Part shown: positions 8,509-16,488 of the stretch, piece by piece
Position numbering within the stretch: position 1 is the first letter of the stretch
Layout of the letters: each line of letters starts with the position of its first letter
NCBI GenBank assembly: GCA_027459775.1
Contig: DAIDHE010000219.1
Location: 1-34,609, forward strand
Source of the DNA: Planctomycetales bacterium
GTDB lineage: Bacteria; Planctomycetota; Planctomycetia; Isosphaerales; Isosphaeraceae
Direction: 5' to 3'
Length of the DNA stretch: 34,609 nucleotides
Translations under genes and position numbers: made by a program
Notes under the pieces: model-generated
What the model was told of the DNA's origin: nothing
The model's database searches: none
The model's input: only the letters and a program-made list of their open reading frames with translations

Positions 8509-8979
8509 TTACTTTTTCTCTTTCTTGAGCTCGAACAGGTAGCACTCGTCCTCGACCTGCTCGAAATCCTTGGGCCGATCGCGGCCGGGGATCGACACGC
8601 AGAGGGTCAGCTTCTCGCCGTCGATCTTGTAGATCCCCTTCGAGACCTTCCCCTTCGAATCCTCGGGCCCGTCCTCGATCGAGAGGTCGAAGGTCGGGTG
8701 CGGCTTGGCGGCGGGATCGACCTTGAGCTTGGAAGTGTAATCCATCCCGGCGACCATCGTCTTGACGGTCTCGCCCTCGAACGACCACTTGGCCTCGATC
8801 CCCTCGTTTTCCGCGGTGACCCACGCGCCCTGAAAGGCCTTGATCGCGTCGGTCGCGGCCTTGTCGTCGAAGGGGGCGGCCGCCGCCAGCCCGCACGCCG
8901 CGGTCGCCAGCACGCCCGCCGCCAGCAGACCCAGGCTTGTGAACACCCGCCGGCGATTCGTCTGATTCTCCCCAATCAT
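8509..8979 (-). CDS. TIGR03067 domain secreted protein
   Basis: The 156-residue protein has an export signal (about residues 10-37, with RRRVF before a hydrophobic stretch ending AAAAPF). The RRR could make it a Tat signal, but that is a guess. The mature part has the pattern of the planctomycete TIGR03067 family: an early FQGAWVTAENEG, then KWSFEGETVK, and a late GIYKIDGEKLTLCVS followed by a run of acidic and basic residues. The family is thought to be extracytoplasmic and has no known function. The ATG at 8979 has GGGAG 9 bases upstream; the longer frame from 9105 reads through non-coding leader. It is convergent with the preceding membrane-protein gene. Confidence 0.85.
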   Translation of the reverse strand: MIGENQTNRRRVFTSLGLLAAGVLATAACGLAAAAPFDDKAATDAIKAFQGAWVTAENEGIEAKWSFEGETVKTMVAGMDYTSKLKVDPAAKPHPTFDLSIEDGPEDSKGKVSKGIYKIDGEKLTLCVSIPGRDRPKDFEQVEDECYLFELKKEKK

Positions 8980-9077
8980 GCCCTGACACTCCCTTTTCTG
9001 GAACTGAAATGCGTCGAAAGGACGCGGATATGTTCGACCCGGTTCCCAACCCCGCGCACGCGGGATCGAGAACCGAA

Positions 9078-9575
9078 TTATGTCGGCCCAGACTCGTCCT
9101 GGCAATCGCCTGGTTTCTCGAGAGCATCCCCCGCGATCGTCGCGCTCGGCCGCGACTCTGCCTGCCGCCGACCCGGACGACGCCGCAGGCGAAAGAGCAG
9201 AACGCCAAAAACGATCGATAAAACCCGAAAGACCGCCCCCACGCCCGACCGATCGTCGAGGAACGAAACCAGCGTCATGAACAGCGAAAAAACCAGGCCG
9301 GTGATGACAAAAACACGCAAGGGATTAAACCCCGCGGCGGCGGGGGGCAGCGGCTCGAGCGCCCCTGGCATCGACGGGTGCACGGTCGGGCGCTCGAGCC
9401 CGCTCTCGACCGCCGCGGCGTCGAGCAAGCGCGGATCGAACTCGGGCGGCAACGACGCCCGGTCGCATCGCGGACAGCGCATCCAGCCGCGCCAGTCGCC
9501 CGCGCTCGCGCGCAACCGAGCATGGCACGACGGGCAGTCGTAGACCACCGCGCTCGACGACCGGACCCTTGGCAT
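9078..9575 (-). CDS. Zinc-ribbon membrane protein of unknown function
   Basis: The 165-residue protein begins with a four-cysteine zinc ribbon: CPSC near residue 14 and CPRC near residue 34, separated by a tryptophan-rich linker. This is followed by a proline-rich stretch and two membrane segments (VFVITGLVFSLFMTLVSFL and GAVFRVLSIVFGVLLF) with a basic tail. A zinc ribbon fused to a short membrane domain is common in planctomycetes, but no function is established. I chose the ATG at 9575 because GGGAG lies 7 bases upstream; the very long open frame reaching 11039 is the antisense shadow of the ABC transporter gene. It lies 98 bases upstream of the TIGR03067 gene on the same strand, so co-transcription is possible. 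Confidence 0.7.
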   Translation of the reverse strand: MPRVRSSSAVVYDCPSCHARLRASAGDWRGWMRCPRCDRASLPPEFDPRLLDAAAVESGLERPTVHPSMPGALEPLPPAAAGFNPLRVFVITGLVFSLFMTLVSFLDDRSGVGAVFRVLSIVFGVLLFRLRRRPGRRQAESRPSATIAGDALEKPGDCQDESGPT

Positions 9576-9776
9576 GCGGAAACTCCCATGGAGTGGGCTG
9601 CGCCCTCTGCCATTAGATCGTAGCGAGCCCCCCTCCGCGCGGTCGAGAGACCCGAGAGATTGGTCCCTCGCCGCGTCGATGACGCCGCTGGCATCTTTCG
9701 GACCGCGCCCCACCGGCGTACGATGCGAGAGAGATCGCGAATCGCGCCTCCAGATGGAAAACGCGCCGAGGGGTCC

Positions 9777-11339
9777 ATGGTCGAGACCGAGCAAGCGAAA
9801 ACCGCCCCGCCGCTGCTGGCGATGCACGCGATCGGCAAGAGCTACGGCGGCGTTCGCGCGCTCGACGGGGTCTCGCTCGAGGCCCTGGCGGGCGAGGTCC
9901 ACGCCGTCTGCGGCGAAAACGGAGCGGGCAAGAGCACGCTCATGAAGATCCTGGCCGGCGCCGTCGTCGAATACGAGGGCCAGATCGAGCTCTCGGGCCG
10001 GCCGGTGCGATTCTCGGGCACCCGGGCCGCCGAGGACGCGGGCGTCCGCATCATCCACCAGGAATTGAACCTCGTCCCCGAGCTCACCGTCGCGGCCAAC
10101 ATCTTCCTGGGCCGCGAGCGGGTGAAACTGGGGCCAATCGGCTGGCTCGACGACCGCGCGATGGAAGGGCGCGCCCGGGCGCTCTTCGAGCGGCTGGGCG
10201 CGTCGATCTCGCCCCGGGCCAGGGTCGGCGACCTCCGGATCGGCGATCAGCAGATGGTCGAGATCGCGAAGGCGCTCGCCTTCGACGCCGCCGTGGTCAT
10301 CATGGACGAGCCGACGTCGGCCCTTTCGGACGCCGAGGTCGCGCGGCTCTTCCGCGTGATCGGCGACCTGCGGCTCGCGGGCGCGGCCGTGCTCTATATC
10401 AGCCACAAGATGAACGAGATCTTCGAGCTCGCCGACCGCGTGACCGTGCTCCGCGACGGCCGGCTGATCACGAGCGCGCCGCGGGGCGCATTCACGACCG
10501 ACGGCCTGGTCCGGTCGATGGTCGGGCGCGCGATCGCCGCGTTTCAGCCGGGCCTGCATCGTGAATACGGCCCAAACGTGCTCGAGGTCGAAAATCTCGC
10601 ACTCGCGAGCGCCCCGGGCAGCGGCCGGCCGTCGCTCGCGAGCCTGAGTTTCCACGTCCGCGAGGGCGAGGTCGTGGGCGTGGCGGGTCTCTTGGGCTCG
10701 GGTCGGACCGAGCTGCTCGAGGCGATCTTTGGCGCGAGCCTGACCACCCCCCTCGGCGCGATCCGGCTGGGCGGCCGGCCCGTGCGCTTCCACCACCCCG
10801 TCCAGGCGGTCAGGGCCGGGGTCGCGCTCGTCACCGAGGATCGCAAGACGCTCGGCCTGTTTGACCAGATGACCGTCGCCGAAAACATCACGCTGGCGCG
10901 ACTCGCACACCTGGCCCGGGGGCCGTTCGTCGATCCCTGGGCCGAGTCGCGGGCCGTCTCGCAATCGATCCACGAGCTGGCGATCAAGACGGCGGGGGGC
11001 CGGGCGATGGTCTCGAGCCTCTCCGGGGGCAACCAGCAAAAGTGCATCATCGCCCGCTGGCTGCTCACCGAACCCCGCTTGCTCTTGCTCGACGAGCCCA
11101 CCCGCGGCATCGACGTCGGCGCCAAGGCCGAAATCTACGAGCTCATCCGCCGCCTCGCCCGCCAGGGCAAGGGGGTGCTCATGACATCAAGCGAGCTCCC
11201 CGAGCTTCTGGCCGTCGCCGACCGGATCATCGTGCTCTGCGAGGGCCGGCTCACGGCCGACATCCCCCGCGAACACGCCACCGAGGAATCCGTCATGAAC
11301 GCCGCCGTCAGGTTTCTCGATCGGCGTCAGGCCGTCTGA
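9777..11339 (+). CDS. Sugar ABC transporter ATP-binding protein, RbsA/MglA type
   Basis: The 520-residue protein contains two fused nucleotide-binding domains, as in ribose and galactose importers. Domain 1 has Walker A GENGAGKST (46-54) and Walker B VVIMDEPTSAL (173-183). Domain 2 has the degenerate Walker A GLLGSGRTE (304-312), LVTEDRKTLGLF (351-362), signature LSGGNQQK (415-422) and Walker B LLLLDEPTRGIDVG (435-448). Such ATPases power uptake of ribose, xylose, inositol or related molecules with a permease and a binding protein. Neither partner is visible: the next gene starts a different operon and the upstream gene is divergent. The ATG at 9777 has GAGGGG only 3 bases away, which is close; the frame is open back to 9660 but without family resemblance. 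Confidence 0.92.
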   Translation: MVETEQAKTAPPLLAMHAIGKSYGGVRALDGVSLEALAGEVHAVCGENGAGKSTLMKILAGAVVEYEGQIELSGRPVRFSGTRAAEDAGVRIIHQELNLVPELTVAANIFLGRERVKLGPIGWLDDRAMEGRARALFERLGASISPRARVGDLRIGDQQMVEIAKALAFDAAVVIMDEPTSALSDAEVARLFRVIGDLRLAGAAVLYISHKMNEIFELADRVTVLRDGRLITSAPRGAFTTDGLVRSMVGRAIAAFQPGLHREYGPNVLEVENLALASAPGSGRPSLASLSFHVREGEVVGVAGLLGSGRTELLEAIFGASLTTPLGAIRLGGRPVRFHHPVQAVRAGVALVTEDRKTLGLFDQMTVAENITLARLAHLARGPFVDPWAESRAVSQSIHELAIKTAGGRAMVSSLSGGNQQKCIIARWLLTEPRLLLLDEPTRGIDVGAKAEIYELIRRLARQGKGVLMTSSELPELLAVADRIIVLCEGRLTADIPREHATEESVMNAAVRFLDRRQAV

Positions 11340-11415
11340 ACCTTCACATTCCTGGACATAATTACGTGAGACTTGCGCGATCGCTTCGATTTCTTCCAAT
11401 TTCTTCGCTGACGGC

Positions 11416-11444
11416 TTGACAAGTCGCCGACTCAGGCTTAACGT
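11416..11444 (+). promoter_or_regulatory. Candidate promoter of the DUF1573/DUF1559 operon
   Basis: A perfect TTGACA lies at 11416-11421. With a 17-base spacer the -10 would be TAACGT at 11439-11444, which matches the consensus at only three positions. It is placed to start transcription about 45 bases before the first gene at 11496, after a non-coding gap that separates this operon from the ABC ATPase gene. The weak -10 leaves it tentative. Confidence 0.4.
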
Positions 11445-11495
11445 TTTGAAAGATCCGTTGACGGTCGCTTGATCGGTTGGCTTTGGATCTCTCAC

Positions 11496-12602
11496 ATGTC
11501 GATGCTTCGAACTCGGATCAACTCTTGGTCTCCGGCCCGCAAGGGAGCGATTCTACTTTTTTCACTGGCGTGCCTCTCGTCGCTGCTCACCTGGGTCGTC
11601 TACCACTCCATCGACCCTGTCTGGCGTCTCGGTCAGGGCCGGCTGGTTCCCGTCTCCTCCACGATCGAATGGAAATCTCCCCCGATTCATGGCCCCGCGC
11701 AAGGGCTGCGCGCCGAGGCCGCATTTCAGTTGGTAAACCGGGGGGGGGGCGTAATTCGGGTTATTTCGGTCGAGTCTGGGTGCGGGTGTACAGTTCCTTC
11801 GATCAGTACCGACACGGTTCAACCGGGAGGGGAAGCCAGGGTTTCCGTGGTTGGAACTCCCTTGGACAGCGGGGAGCGTACAGCCATGATCACGGTTCGC
11901 ACCGATTCCCGTATTTCACCTGAGATCCGGCTTCAGTTCAAAATGATCGTGGATCGCACACCGCCATTTGTCATCGGAGTCGCGGGCGACTTTGCCTATT
12001 TGGACGAATCATCACTCGTTGAGCCGCGCAGCTTGGTGGTGACAACGGTTGAGGATAGCCCTGTGGGTGTGCCGCCCCGCGTCGAAAGCGACCTTGCTTT
12101 CTTGCGTTTCTCGAGTCCCAAGGCGACCGAGGCGCCGTATGACGAGGCCGGGCTGAAATACCGCACCTACACCATTCCTGTTCGGCTCGACCCTCGACCG
12201 GGGGAGGGCTCGTTCTCGGGACGGCTCTGGGCGATCGATCCCTCGTCGGGAAAGCCAGCGGGATCGATCATGGTTTACTACCGAGCGCGGCGCTCGCTTG
12301 CGGTATCGCCTTCGACTCTGACCTTGTCCGCGAAGGAGGGCGAGGATGACGCGAGCGGCGTGCTCACGGTCTTGAGCGCGGCGGCTATTGGCGAGCTCAC
12401 CGTCGAGCCGGCTTCCGACGGGGTCGGGCTGCTCGATGTCGCCGAGGATCGAGCTCGGCGGACGACTCGTTTTCGCCAGTACACGGTCAGGGCGAAGGTC
12501 GGGAAGATCAGCGCTGTCAAATCCTACTCCGTGCTCGTCAAATCGAGCGCCGGCGCGGAGACGCAGGTCGTCCCCGTGATTCTGCATGGGGGCTCGCGAT
12601 GA
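11496..12602 (+). CDS. DUF1573-like membrane-anchored protein
   Basis: The 368-residue protein has one N-terminal membrane helix (about residues 17-36) and a large extracytoplasmic part. Residues 74-100 match the DUF1573 pattern: F-x-L-x-N-x-G followed by the SGCGCTV motif (94-100). DUF1573 domains are immunoglobulin-like beta sandwiches of unknown role. A second beta-rich repeat follows. The start is ATG 11496, with ATG 11502 as an alternative; neither has a strong ribosome site. A run of ten G lies inside codons 82-85 (11740-11749) and the frame is intact across it. The stop overlaps the next start as ATGA, so this gene heads a coupled operon with the pseudopilin-like gene. Confidence 0.75.
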   Translation: MSMLRTRINSWSPARKGAILLFSLACLSSLLTWVVYHSIDPVWRLGQGRLVPVSSTIEWKSPPIHGPAQGLRAEAAFQLVNRGGGVIRVISVESGCGCTVPSISTDTVQPGGEARVSVVGTPLDSGERTAMITVRTDSRISPEIRLQFKMIVDRTPPFVIGVAGDFAYLDESSLVEPRSLVVTTVEDSPVGVPPRVESDLAFLRFSSPKATEAPYDEAGLKYRTYTIPVRLDPRPGEGSFSGRLWAIDPSSGKPAGSIMVYYRARRSLAVSPSTLTLSAKEGEDDASGVLTVLSAAAIGELTVEPASDGVGLLDVAEDRARRTTRFRQYTVRAKVGKISAVKSYSVLVKSSAGAETQVVPVILHGGSR

Positions 12603-13585
12603 CCGCCCGGAACCATTCGAGGTTCGCACGTCAGGCGCTGGGCGGTTTCACCGTCGTGGAGCTCTTGGTCGTGATCGGGATCATCGCGATCTTGGCCGCG
12701 CTGCTGATTCCGGCGGTGCAGGCGGCGCGCGAGAGCGCCCGCAGGTTGGCGTGTCTGTCAAACCTGCGGCAGATCGGGATCGCGGTCCATTCCTACGCGA
12801 CCGCCTATGATGGTTTTCCCGCCCAGGTCCAGTCGTATACGGTCCCCATGGGAACGGGCTCGAGCACCGTCTTTTACCCGTCTCCGCAGCTCGCGCTTTT
12901 GCCTTTCATCGAACAACAGCCGCTCTTTCACTCGATCAATTTCCGGATTTCCATGTACGCACTCGAGGATCTGAATGGAAGCAACTTGACGGCCGCATCG
13001 ACATCGATTCCGGTTTTCCTGTGCCCGTCGGACCCGTTGACCGTGAGCGGACCCAGGGCCAGTAACAGCTATCGCGCGAATGTGGGTCCGTGCGCGGGCT
13101 GCCCCCAGGGATACCAGGGTGCGTTTTATCCGGCCGACATCGAAACCTCGGCCGATTTCCCGGACGGTCTTTCAAACACGATCTCGTTTTCCGAGAAGGC
13201 CGTCGGCTCGCTCGTCTCCTATTCGCCCAGCCGTGACTGGGCCGATATCGGCATGAACGTGTGGTGGAGCGCCGACCAATGGCTCGCGGCCTGCTCGAAC
13301 CTCGGCGAACCGATCAGGGGCCGGCTGAATTCGGGCCGGACCTGGATGATCGCGGGGGGGGCCTTCACGTTTTTTTACACCGCGACGGGGCCCAATTCGC
13401 CGGTTCCCGACTGCGGCTCGCGCCTCCTTGAGGGCGGCTACGGCGCTCTCGCGGCGCGCGGCTACCATCCCGGCGGCGTCGTGGCCCTCATGGCCGACGG
13501 ATCCGCCCGCTGGTTCAGCTCGTCGATCGATCTTCGTACCTGGCGCGCCCTGTCAACGCGCAACGGGGGCGAGGTCGTCCCGTGA
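12599..13585 (+). CDS. DUF1559 pseudopilin-like protein
   Basis: The 328-residue protein has a type IV prepilin-like N-terminus: a basic leader, then the cleavage motif G/FTVVE and a hydrophobic helix ([20 protein letters not shown]), so it should be processed by a prepilin peptidase. The remainder is the planctomycete DUF1559 domain, ending with its H-x9-DG signature ([13 protein letters not shown]) and the terminal [10 protein letters not shown]. These proteins are heavily expanded in planctomycetes and resemble type II secretion pseudopilins; their role is not known. The ATG overlaps the preceding stop by the ATGA arrangement, implying translational coupling to the DUF1573-like gene. A second DUF1559 gene lies at 28100-29155 on the other strand. 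Confidence 0.93.
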   Translation: MTARNHSRFARQALGGFTVVELLVVIGIIAILAALLIPAVQAARESARRLACLSNLRQIGIAVHSYATAYDGFPAQVQSYTVPMGTGSSTVFYPSPQLALLPFIEQQPLFHSINFRISMYALEDLNGSNLTAASTSIPVFLCPSDPLTVSGPRASNSYRANVGPCAGCPQGYQGAFYPADIETSADFPDGLSNTISFSEKAVGSLVSYSPSRDWADIGMNVWWSADQWLAACSNLGEPIRGRLNSGRTWMIAGGAFTFFYTATGPNSPVPDCGSRLLEGGYGALAARGYHPGGVVALMADGSARWFSSSIDLRTWRALSTRNGGEVVP

Positions 13586-13640
13586 GGTCGTGTTGAATGT
13601 TCCTCGGTTCCGCGAATCCTTCCAACGAAAGGGGAGTGAA

Positions 13641-14024
13641 ATGACGCCTTCGAATCTGAGAGCAGCCGCTGGTCTCGGTCTCTTCTGCCTCTCGATCTTC
13701 GTTCTGTCCGCCTCGAGCTTGGTCCTGGTCGACTCGGCGTGGGCCAATGACGTGAAGATTAATGCGTGCACGACCGTGGCGACCTGCGCCTGCGCGACGT
13801 GCGCGGCGACGAATAACGTCTACCAATGTCTGCCGGGTCCGCTGGGAACGAACGTGATTTACGGGAACTGCTCGCTGCAGCCGTCGGGCGCATGTGGGTT
13901 CGGACCAACGAACCCTGGCTGCGGAACTGTCGACTGGGACTGTGCCGAAACCCCCGTCACGATCAGCGGGTCCAACTGCCTGACGGATGTGCCCTGCGTT
14001 TGCTCGACCAAGTCGAAGACATAG
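13641..14024 (+). CDS. Small secreted cysteine-rich protein
   Basis: The 127-residue protein begins with a signal peptide (MTPSNLRAAAGLGLFCLSIF and on to a probable cleavage after DSAWA, about residue 34). The mature part of about 90 residues holds twelve cysteines, four of them clustered in a CTTVATCACATC stretch, enough for six disulfide bonds or a metal-binding array. I do not recognise the family. The ATG at 13641 has a strong AGGGGAG site 4 bases upstream, whereas the longer frame from 13428 overlaps the pseudopilin gene. It lies 55 bases after that gene and 70 bases before the next, so it is probably in the same operon. It might be a structural or adhesive surface protein, or a secreted peptide; nothing in the sequence decides. 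Confidence 0.75.
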   Translation: MTPSNLRAAAGLGLFCLSIFVLSASSLVLVDSAWANDVKINACTTVATCACATCAATNNVYQCLPGPLGTNVIYGNCSLQPSGACGFGPTNPGCGTVDWDCAETPVTISGSNCLTDVPCVCSTKSKT

Positions 14025-14094
14025 GCGCTGATGCGGTCACCCGCATGCGCGCAATCAATGCCGTGAACACTTCCCAACCCGTGGAGCCGCCCTG

Positions 14095-15105
14095 GTGGAC
14101 AAGCCCATCGATCGCATTGTGAGCGACCTCGTCCGCGAGACCGCCTCGTGGGATTCGATCGAGATCCGCATGACGGTCAAACAAGTCCACCAGGCGTACG
14201 GCCCCAAAATCAGCGCTGGGTCTGGAACAACAACGGAACATTACATCGAAACCTCGTCTCTGCGCAGATTCTACAAGGCGGTGCAGATCGAGCCGCCTCC
14301 GGATCTGGTCGTGTGGCTCGGATACAGCGATGGGAAACGATGTGCTTCCGTCGCGTTTCATCGACCACCTCGGCAGGCCGAGCAACAACAGATCACGATC
14401 ACCAAGACATTCTTGCACGAGCAGGTGTTCGGATTCGTCGATCGGCCCAAGCCCATCCAGTATCAACATGTTGGGCTTATACCCCTGCGCGAGGCGATCT
14501 TGAAGGCCGTTCCCAGCGGGACAAGCAAGGTGGCGAACCGCGACTGCCAGATTTTTATCTTCAAGAATGTGCCGGGTCAAAGGTCGAGCCAGGATCTTGT
14601 CTACCACCTGGACTCGGCCACGTCGCTGCCGCTGAAGATCGAGGGGTTCGCTGATGAGGCGCATTATCGATCGGCCCAACCGAGCTCGGTATGGCAGGCC
14701 GAGTCCCTCGACGAGGTCCAAGGCTTCCATGTTCCGCTTCACTCGCGATACGCGACCTATCGCTATGACGGCGGGGCGGCGATCGAAAGTCTGACGAACC
14801 GCTACACGATCGACGAAGTCAAATTCAATCAAGACACGTCGACCATGGCGTTCTGGCCGACCTATGACAAAGGCGTCTTCATCAACGACCTGATCGAGAA
14901 GAAGAGCTACTACAACACGCCAGACAAGAAAGCGCCTCAGGAACTGGTCGCCGCACAAACAAAGGTTCCCCAACGAGCGCCCGGCCTGCCTCCCATCGTG
15001 GCCTCCGAGCTCGGCGGCGGATTCCCCTGGCTGCCGACCGCGGGGTTGGTCCTGGGCTTGCTCCTGCTCGCGGCCGGGGTCGGCCTCTGGATCAAGAGAC
15101 GCTGA
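14095..15105 (+). CDS. C-terminally anchored protein of unknown function
   Basis: The 336-residue protein is rich in beta-type alternation and ends in a single membrane helix (WLPTAGLVLGLLLLAAGVGL) with the basic tail WIKRR. Parts of it, such as DLVYHLDSATSLPLKIEG and the paired lipid-carrier-like strands around it, recall the LolA fold, but I cannot confirm that. It has no N-terminal signal, which is odd for a protein with a C-terminal stop-transfer helix. An in-frame stop at 14029-14031 prevents a longer start, and GTG 14095 has GGAG 8 bases upstream. It is the last gene of the DUF1573/DUF1559 operon. A lost or frameshifted N-terminus is an alternative. Confidence 0.65.
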   Translation: MDKPIDRIVSDLVRETASWDSIEIRMTVKQVHQAYGPKISAGSGTTTEHYIETSSLRRFYKAVQIEPPPDLVVWLGYSDGKRCASVAFHRPPRQAEQQQITITKTFLHEQVFGFVDRPKPIQYQHVGLIPLREAILKAVPSGTSKVANRDCQIFIFKNVPGQRSSQDLVYHLDSATSLPLKIEGFADEAHYRSAQPSSVWQAESLDEVQGFHVPLHSRYATYRYDGGAAIESLTNRYTIDEVKFNQDTSTMAFWPTYDKGVFINDLIEKKSYYNTPDKKAPQELVAAQTKVPQRAPGLPPIVASELGGGFPWLPTAGLVLGLLLLAAGVGLWIKRR

Positions 15106-15210
15106 CCACTCCCCCCTTTCGGATGGCTCGCTTGAGGCATTATCATCCAAGTGATGGGGCCAGTCCGACACTCTTAATGGTCCCTCCGGTCGATGCGAGA
15201 GGGGGACGAG

Positions 15211-16488
15211 ATGAGGTTGACCTTCGCTGCGGCGTTGATTCCGCTGGGACTGCTCGCGAACGCGAGCCCTCTTTCGGCCGCCGAGCCGTTCCGGTTCGAG
15301 CGCCAGGTCGTCGATCCCAGGATCGGAGCGGTCTGTTACGCCGTCACCATCGCCGATGTCGACGGCGACCAGAAGCCCGACGTGGTCGCCTTGTCCGAGG
15401 ACGCCCTGGTCTGGTATCAGAATCCATCGTGGAAAAAGCACGACGTGATCCGCGGCGCGACGGCGCGAGACAACGTCTGCGTCCAGGCCCGCGACCTCGA
15501 CGGCGACGGACGCATTGACTTTGTCGTGGGCGCCGGCTGGCGACCGACCGACACCACCAGGCCCAGTACCCTCCAGTGGATTTCACGCGATTCGGCCGGG
15601 GACTGGAAGCTCATGCCGATCCCCTATTCCGAGCCGACCCTGCACCGCCTGCGCCTGGGCGACGTCAAGGGGACGGGCTCGACCCAGGTCGTCGTCGCCC
15701 CGCTGCAAGGCCGCGGGACCATGGGGCCCGACTGGGGCGACGGCGCCGGCGCGCGAATCCTGGTCTACGACGTCCCCCAAAACCCCCGCGTCCAGCCCTG
15801 GCCCGTCGAGCTCGTTACCGATTCCCTGCATACCGTGCACAACCTGCAACTCGTCAATCTCGACAAGGACCAGGCCGACGAGATCCTGATCGCCTGCTGG
15901 GAAGGCGTGTTCGTGCTCGATCGCGACGCCGAAGGGCGCTGGATGAAGGAGCAAATCGGAGAAGGCGACTTCATGGCGCGGCCGTTCAAGGGCTCGAGCG
16001 AGGTCAAGCTGGGCCGGCTCAAGGACGGTCGAGTCTACGTGGCGACCATCGAGCCCTGGCACGGGCGGAAAGTCGTGGTCTACGAACAGACTCGGGGACA
16101 AGAGCCGGCCGGACCCTTGATCGGTCGCGGACTCTGGACCAGGATGGTCGTCGCCGAACCCCACACGTGGGGGCACGGGCTCTGGTGCGTTGACCTGAAC
16201 GGCGACGGCAATGAAGAGCTCGTGGTCGGCCAGCGCGACCCCAACCCCAAGGATGCTCCCGGCCCCGGTGGGCCGGGCGTCTTTGTGTTCGATCCCCAGC
16301 CCGGTCCCGAGGCGACCCGCTTTCGCATCGCGACCGTCGACGACGGCGGGGTGGCGTGCGAGGATCTGATCGCGGCCGACCTCGACGGCGACGGCCGGCC
16401 CGAAATCGTCGCCGGCGGCCGGGCCACCCACAACGTCGTCGTCTACTGGAACAAGACGCCCGCATCGGGCAAAAGGAGTACTCCATGA
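15211..16488 (+). CDS. Secreted FG-GAP/VCBS repeat protein
   Basis: The 425-residue protein has a signal peptide (residues 1 to about 24, ending PLSAAEP) and a set of calcium-binding-type FG-GAP loops: DVDGDQKPD (49-57), DLDGDGRID (95-103), and later DLNGDGNEE and DLDGDGRPE. Such repeats build an integrin-like beta propeller and are abundant in planctomycete secreted proteins; the ligand is unknown. I chose ATG 15211, which follows a purine-rich GAGGGGGACGAG. The alternative ATG at 15193 adds six charged residues. Its TGA overlaps the ATG of the methyltransferase gene, so the two are translationally coupled. Confidence 0.85.
   Translation: MRLTFAAALIPLGLLANASPLSAAEPFRFERQVVDPRIGAVCYAVTIADVDGDQKPDVVALSEDALVWYQNPSWKKHDVIRGATARDNVCVQARDLDGDGRIDFVVGAGWRPTDTTRPSTLQWISRDSAGDWKLMPIPYSEPTLHRLRLGDVKGTGSTQVVVAPLQGRGTMGPDWGDGAGARILVYDVPQNPRVQPWPVELVTDSLHTVHNLQLVNLDKDQADEILIACWEGVFVLDRDAEGRWMKEQIGEGDFMARPFKGSSEVKLGRLKDGRVYVATIEPWHGRKVVVYEQTRGQEPAGPLIGRGLWTRMVVAEPHTWGHGLWCVDLNGDGNEELVVGQRDPNPKDAPGPGGPGVFVFDPQPGPEATRFRIATVDDGGVACEDLIAADLDGDGRPEIVAGGRATHNVVVYWNKTPASGKRSTP

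Noticed and set aside
6566-9208. 880-residue open frame on the minus strand
   Set aside because: It is the antisense shadow of the membrane-protein gene at 6731-8416 running on through the TIGR03067 region. Its composition is Arg/Gly/Asp-rich low complexity and it has no ribosome site.
9578-11039. Long 5' extension of the zinc-ribbon gene frame
   Set aside because: It is antisense to the ABC ATPase gene. A good start with GGGAG is at 9575.
13428-13640. Longer start for the cysteine-rich protein
   Set aside because: It overlaps the DUF1559 gene and reads as shadow. ATG 13641 has AGGGGAG upstream and begins a proper signal peptide.
16356-16484. Longer start for the methyltransferase at 16356
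   Set aside because: The added residues are Arg-rich shadow of the FG-GAP gene. ATG 16485 has a strong ribosome site and an ATGA overlap.
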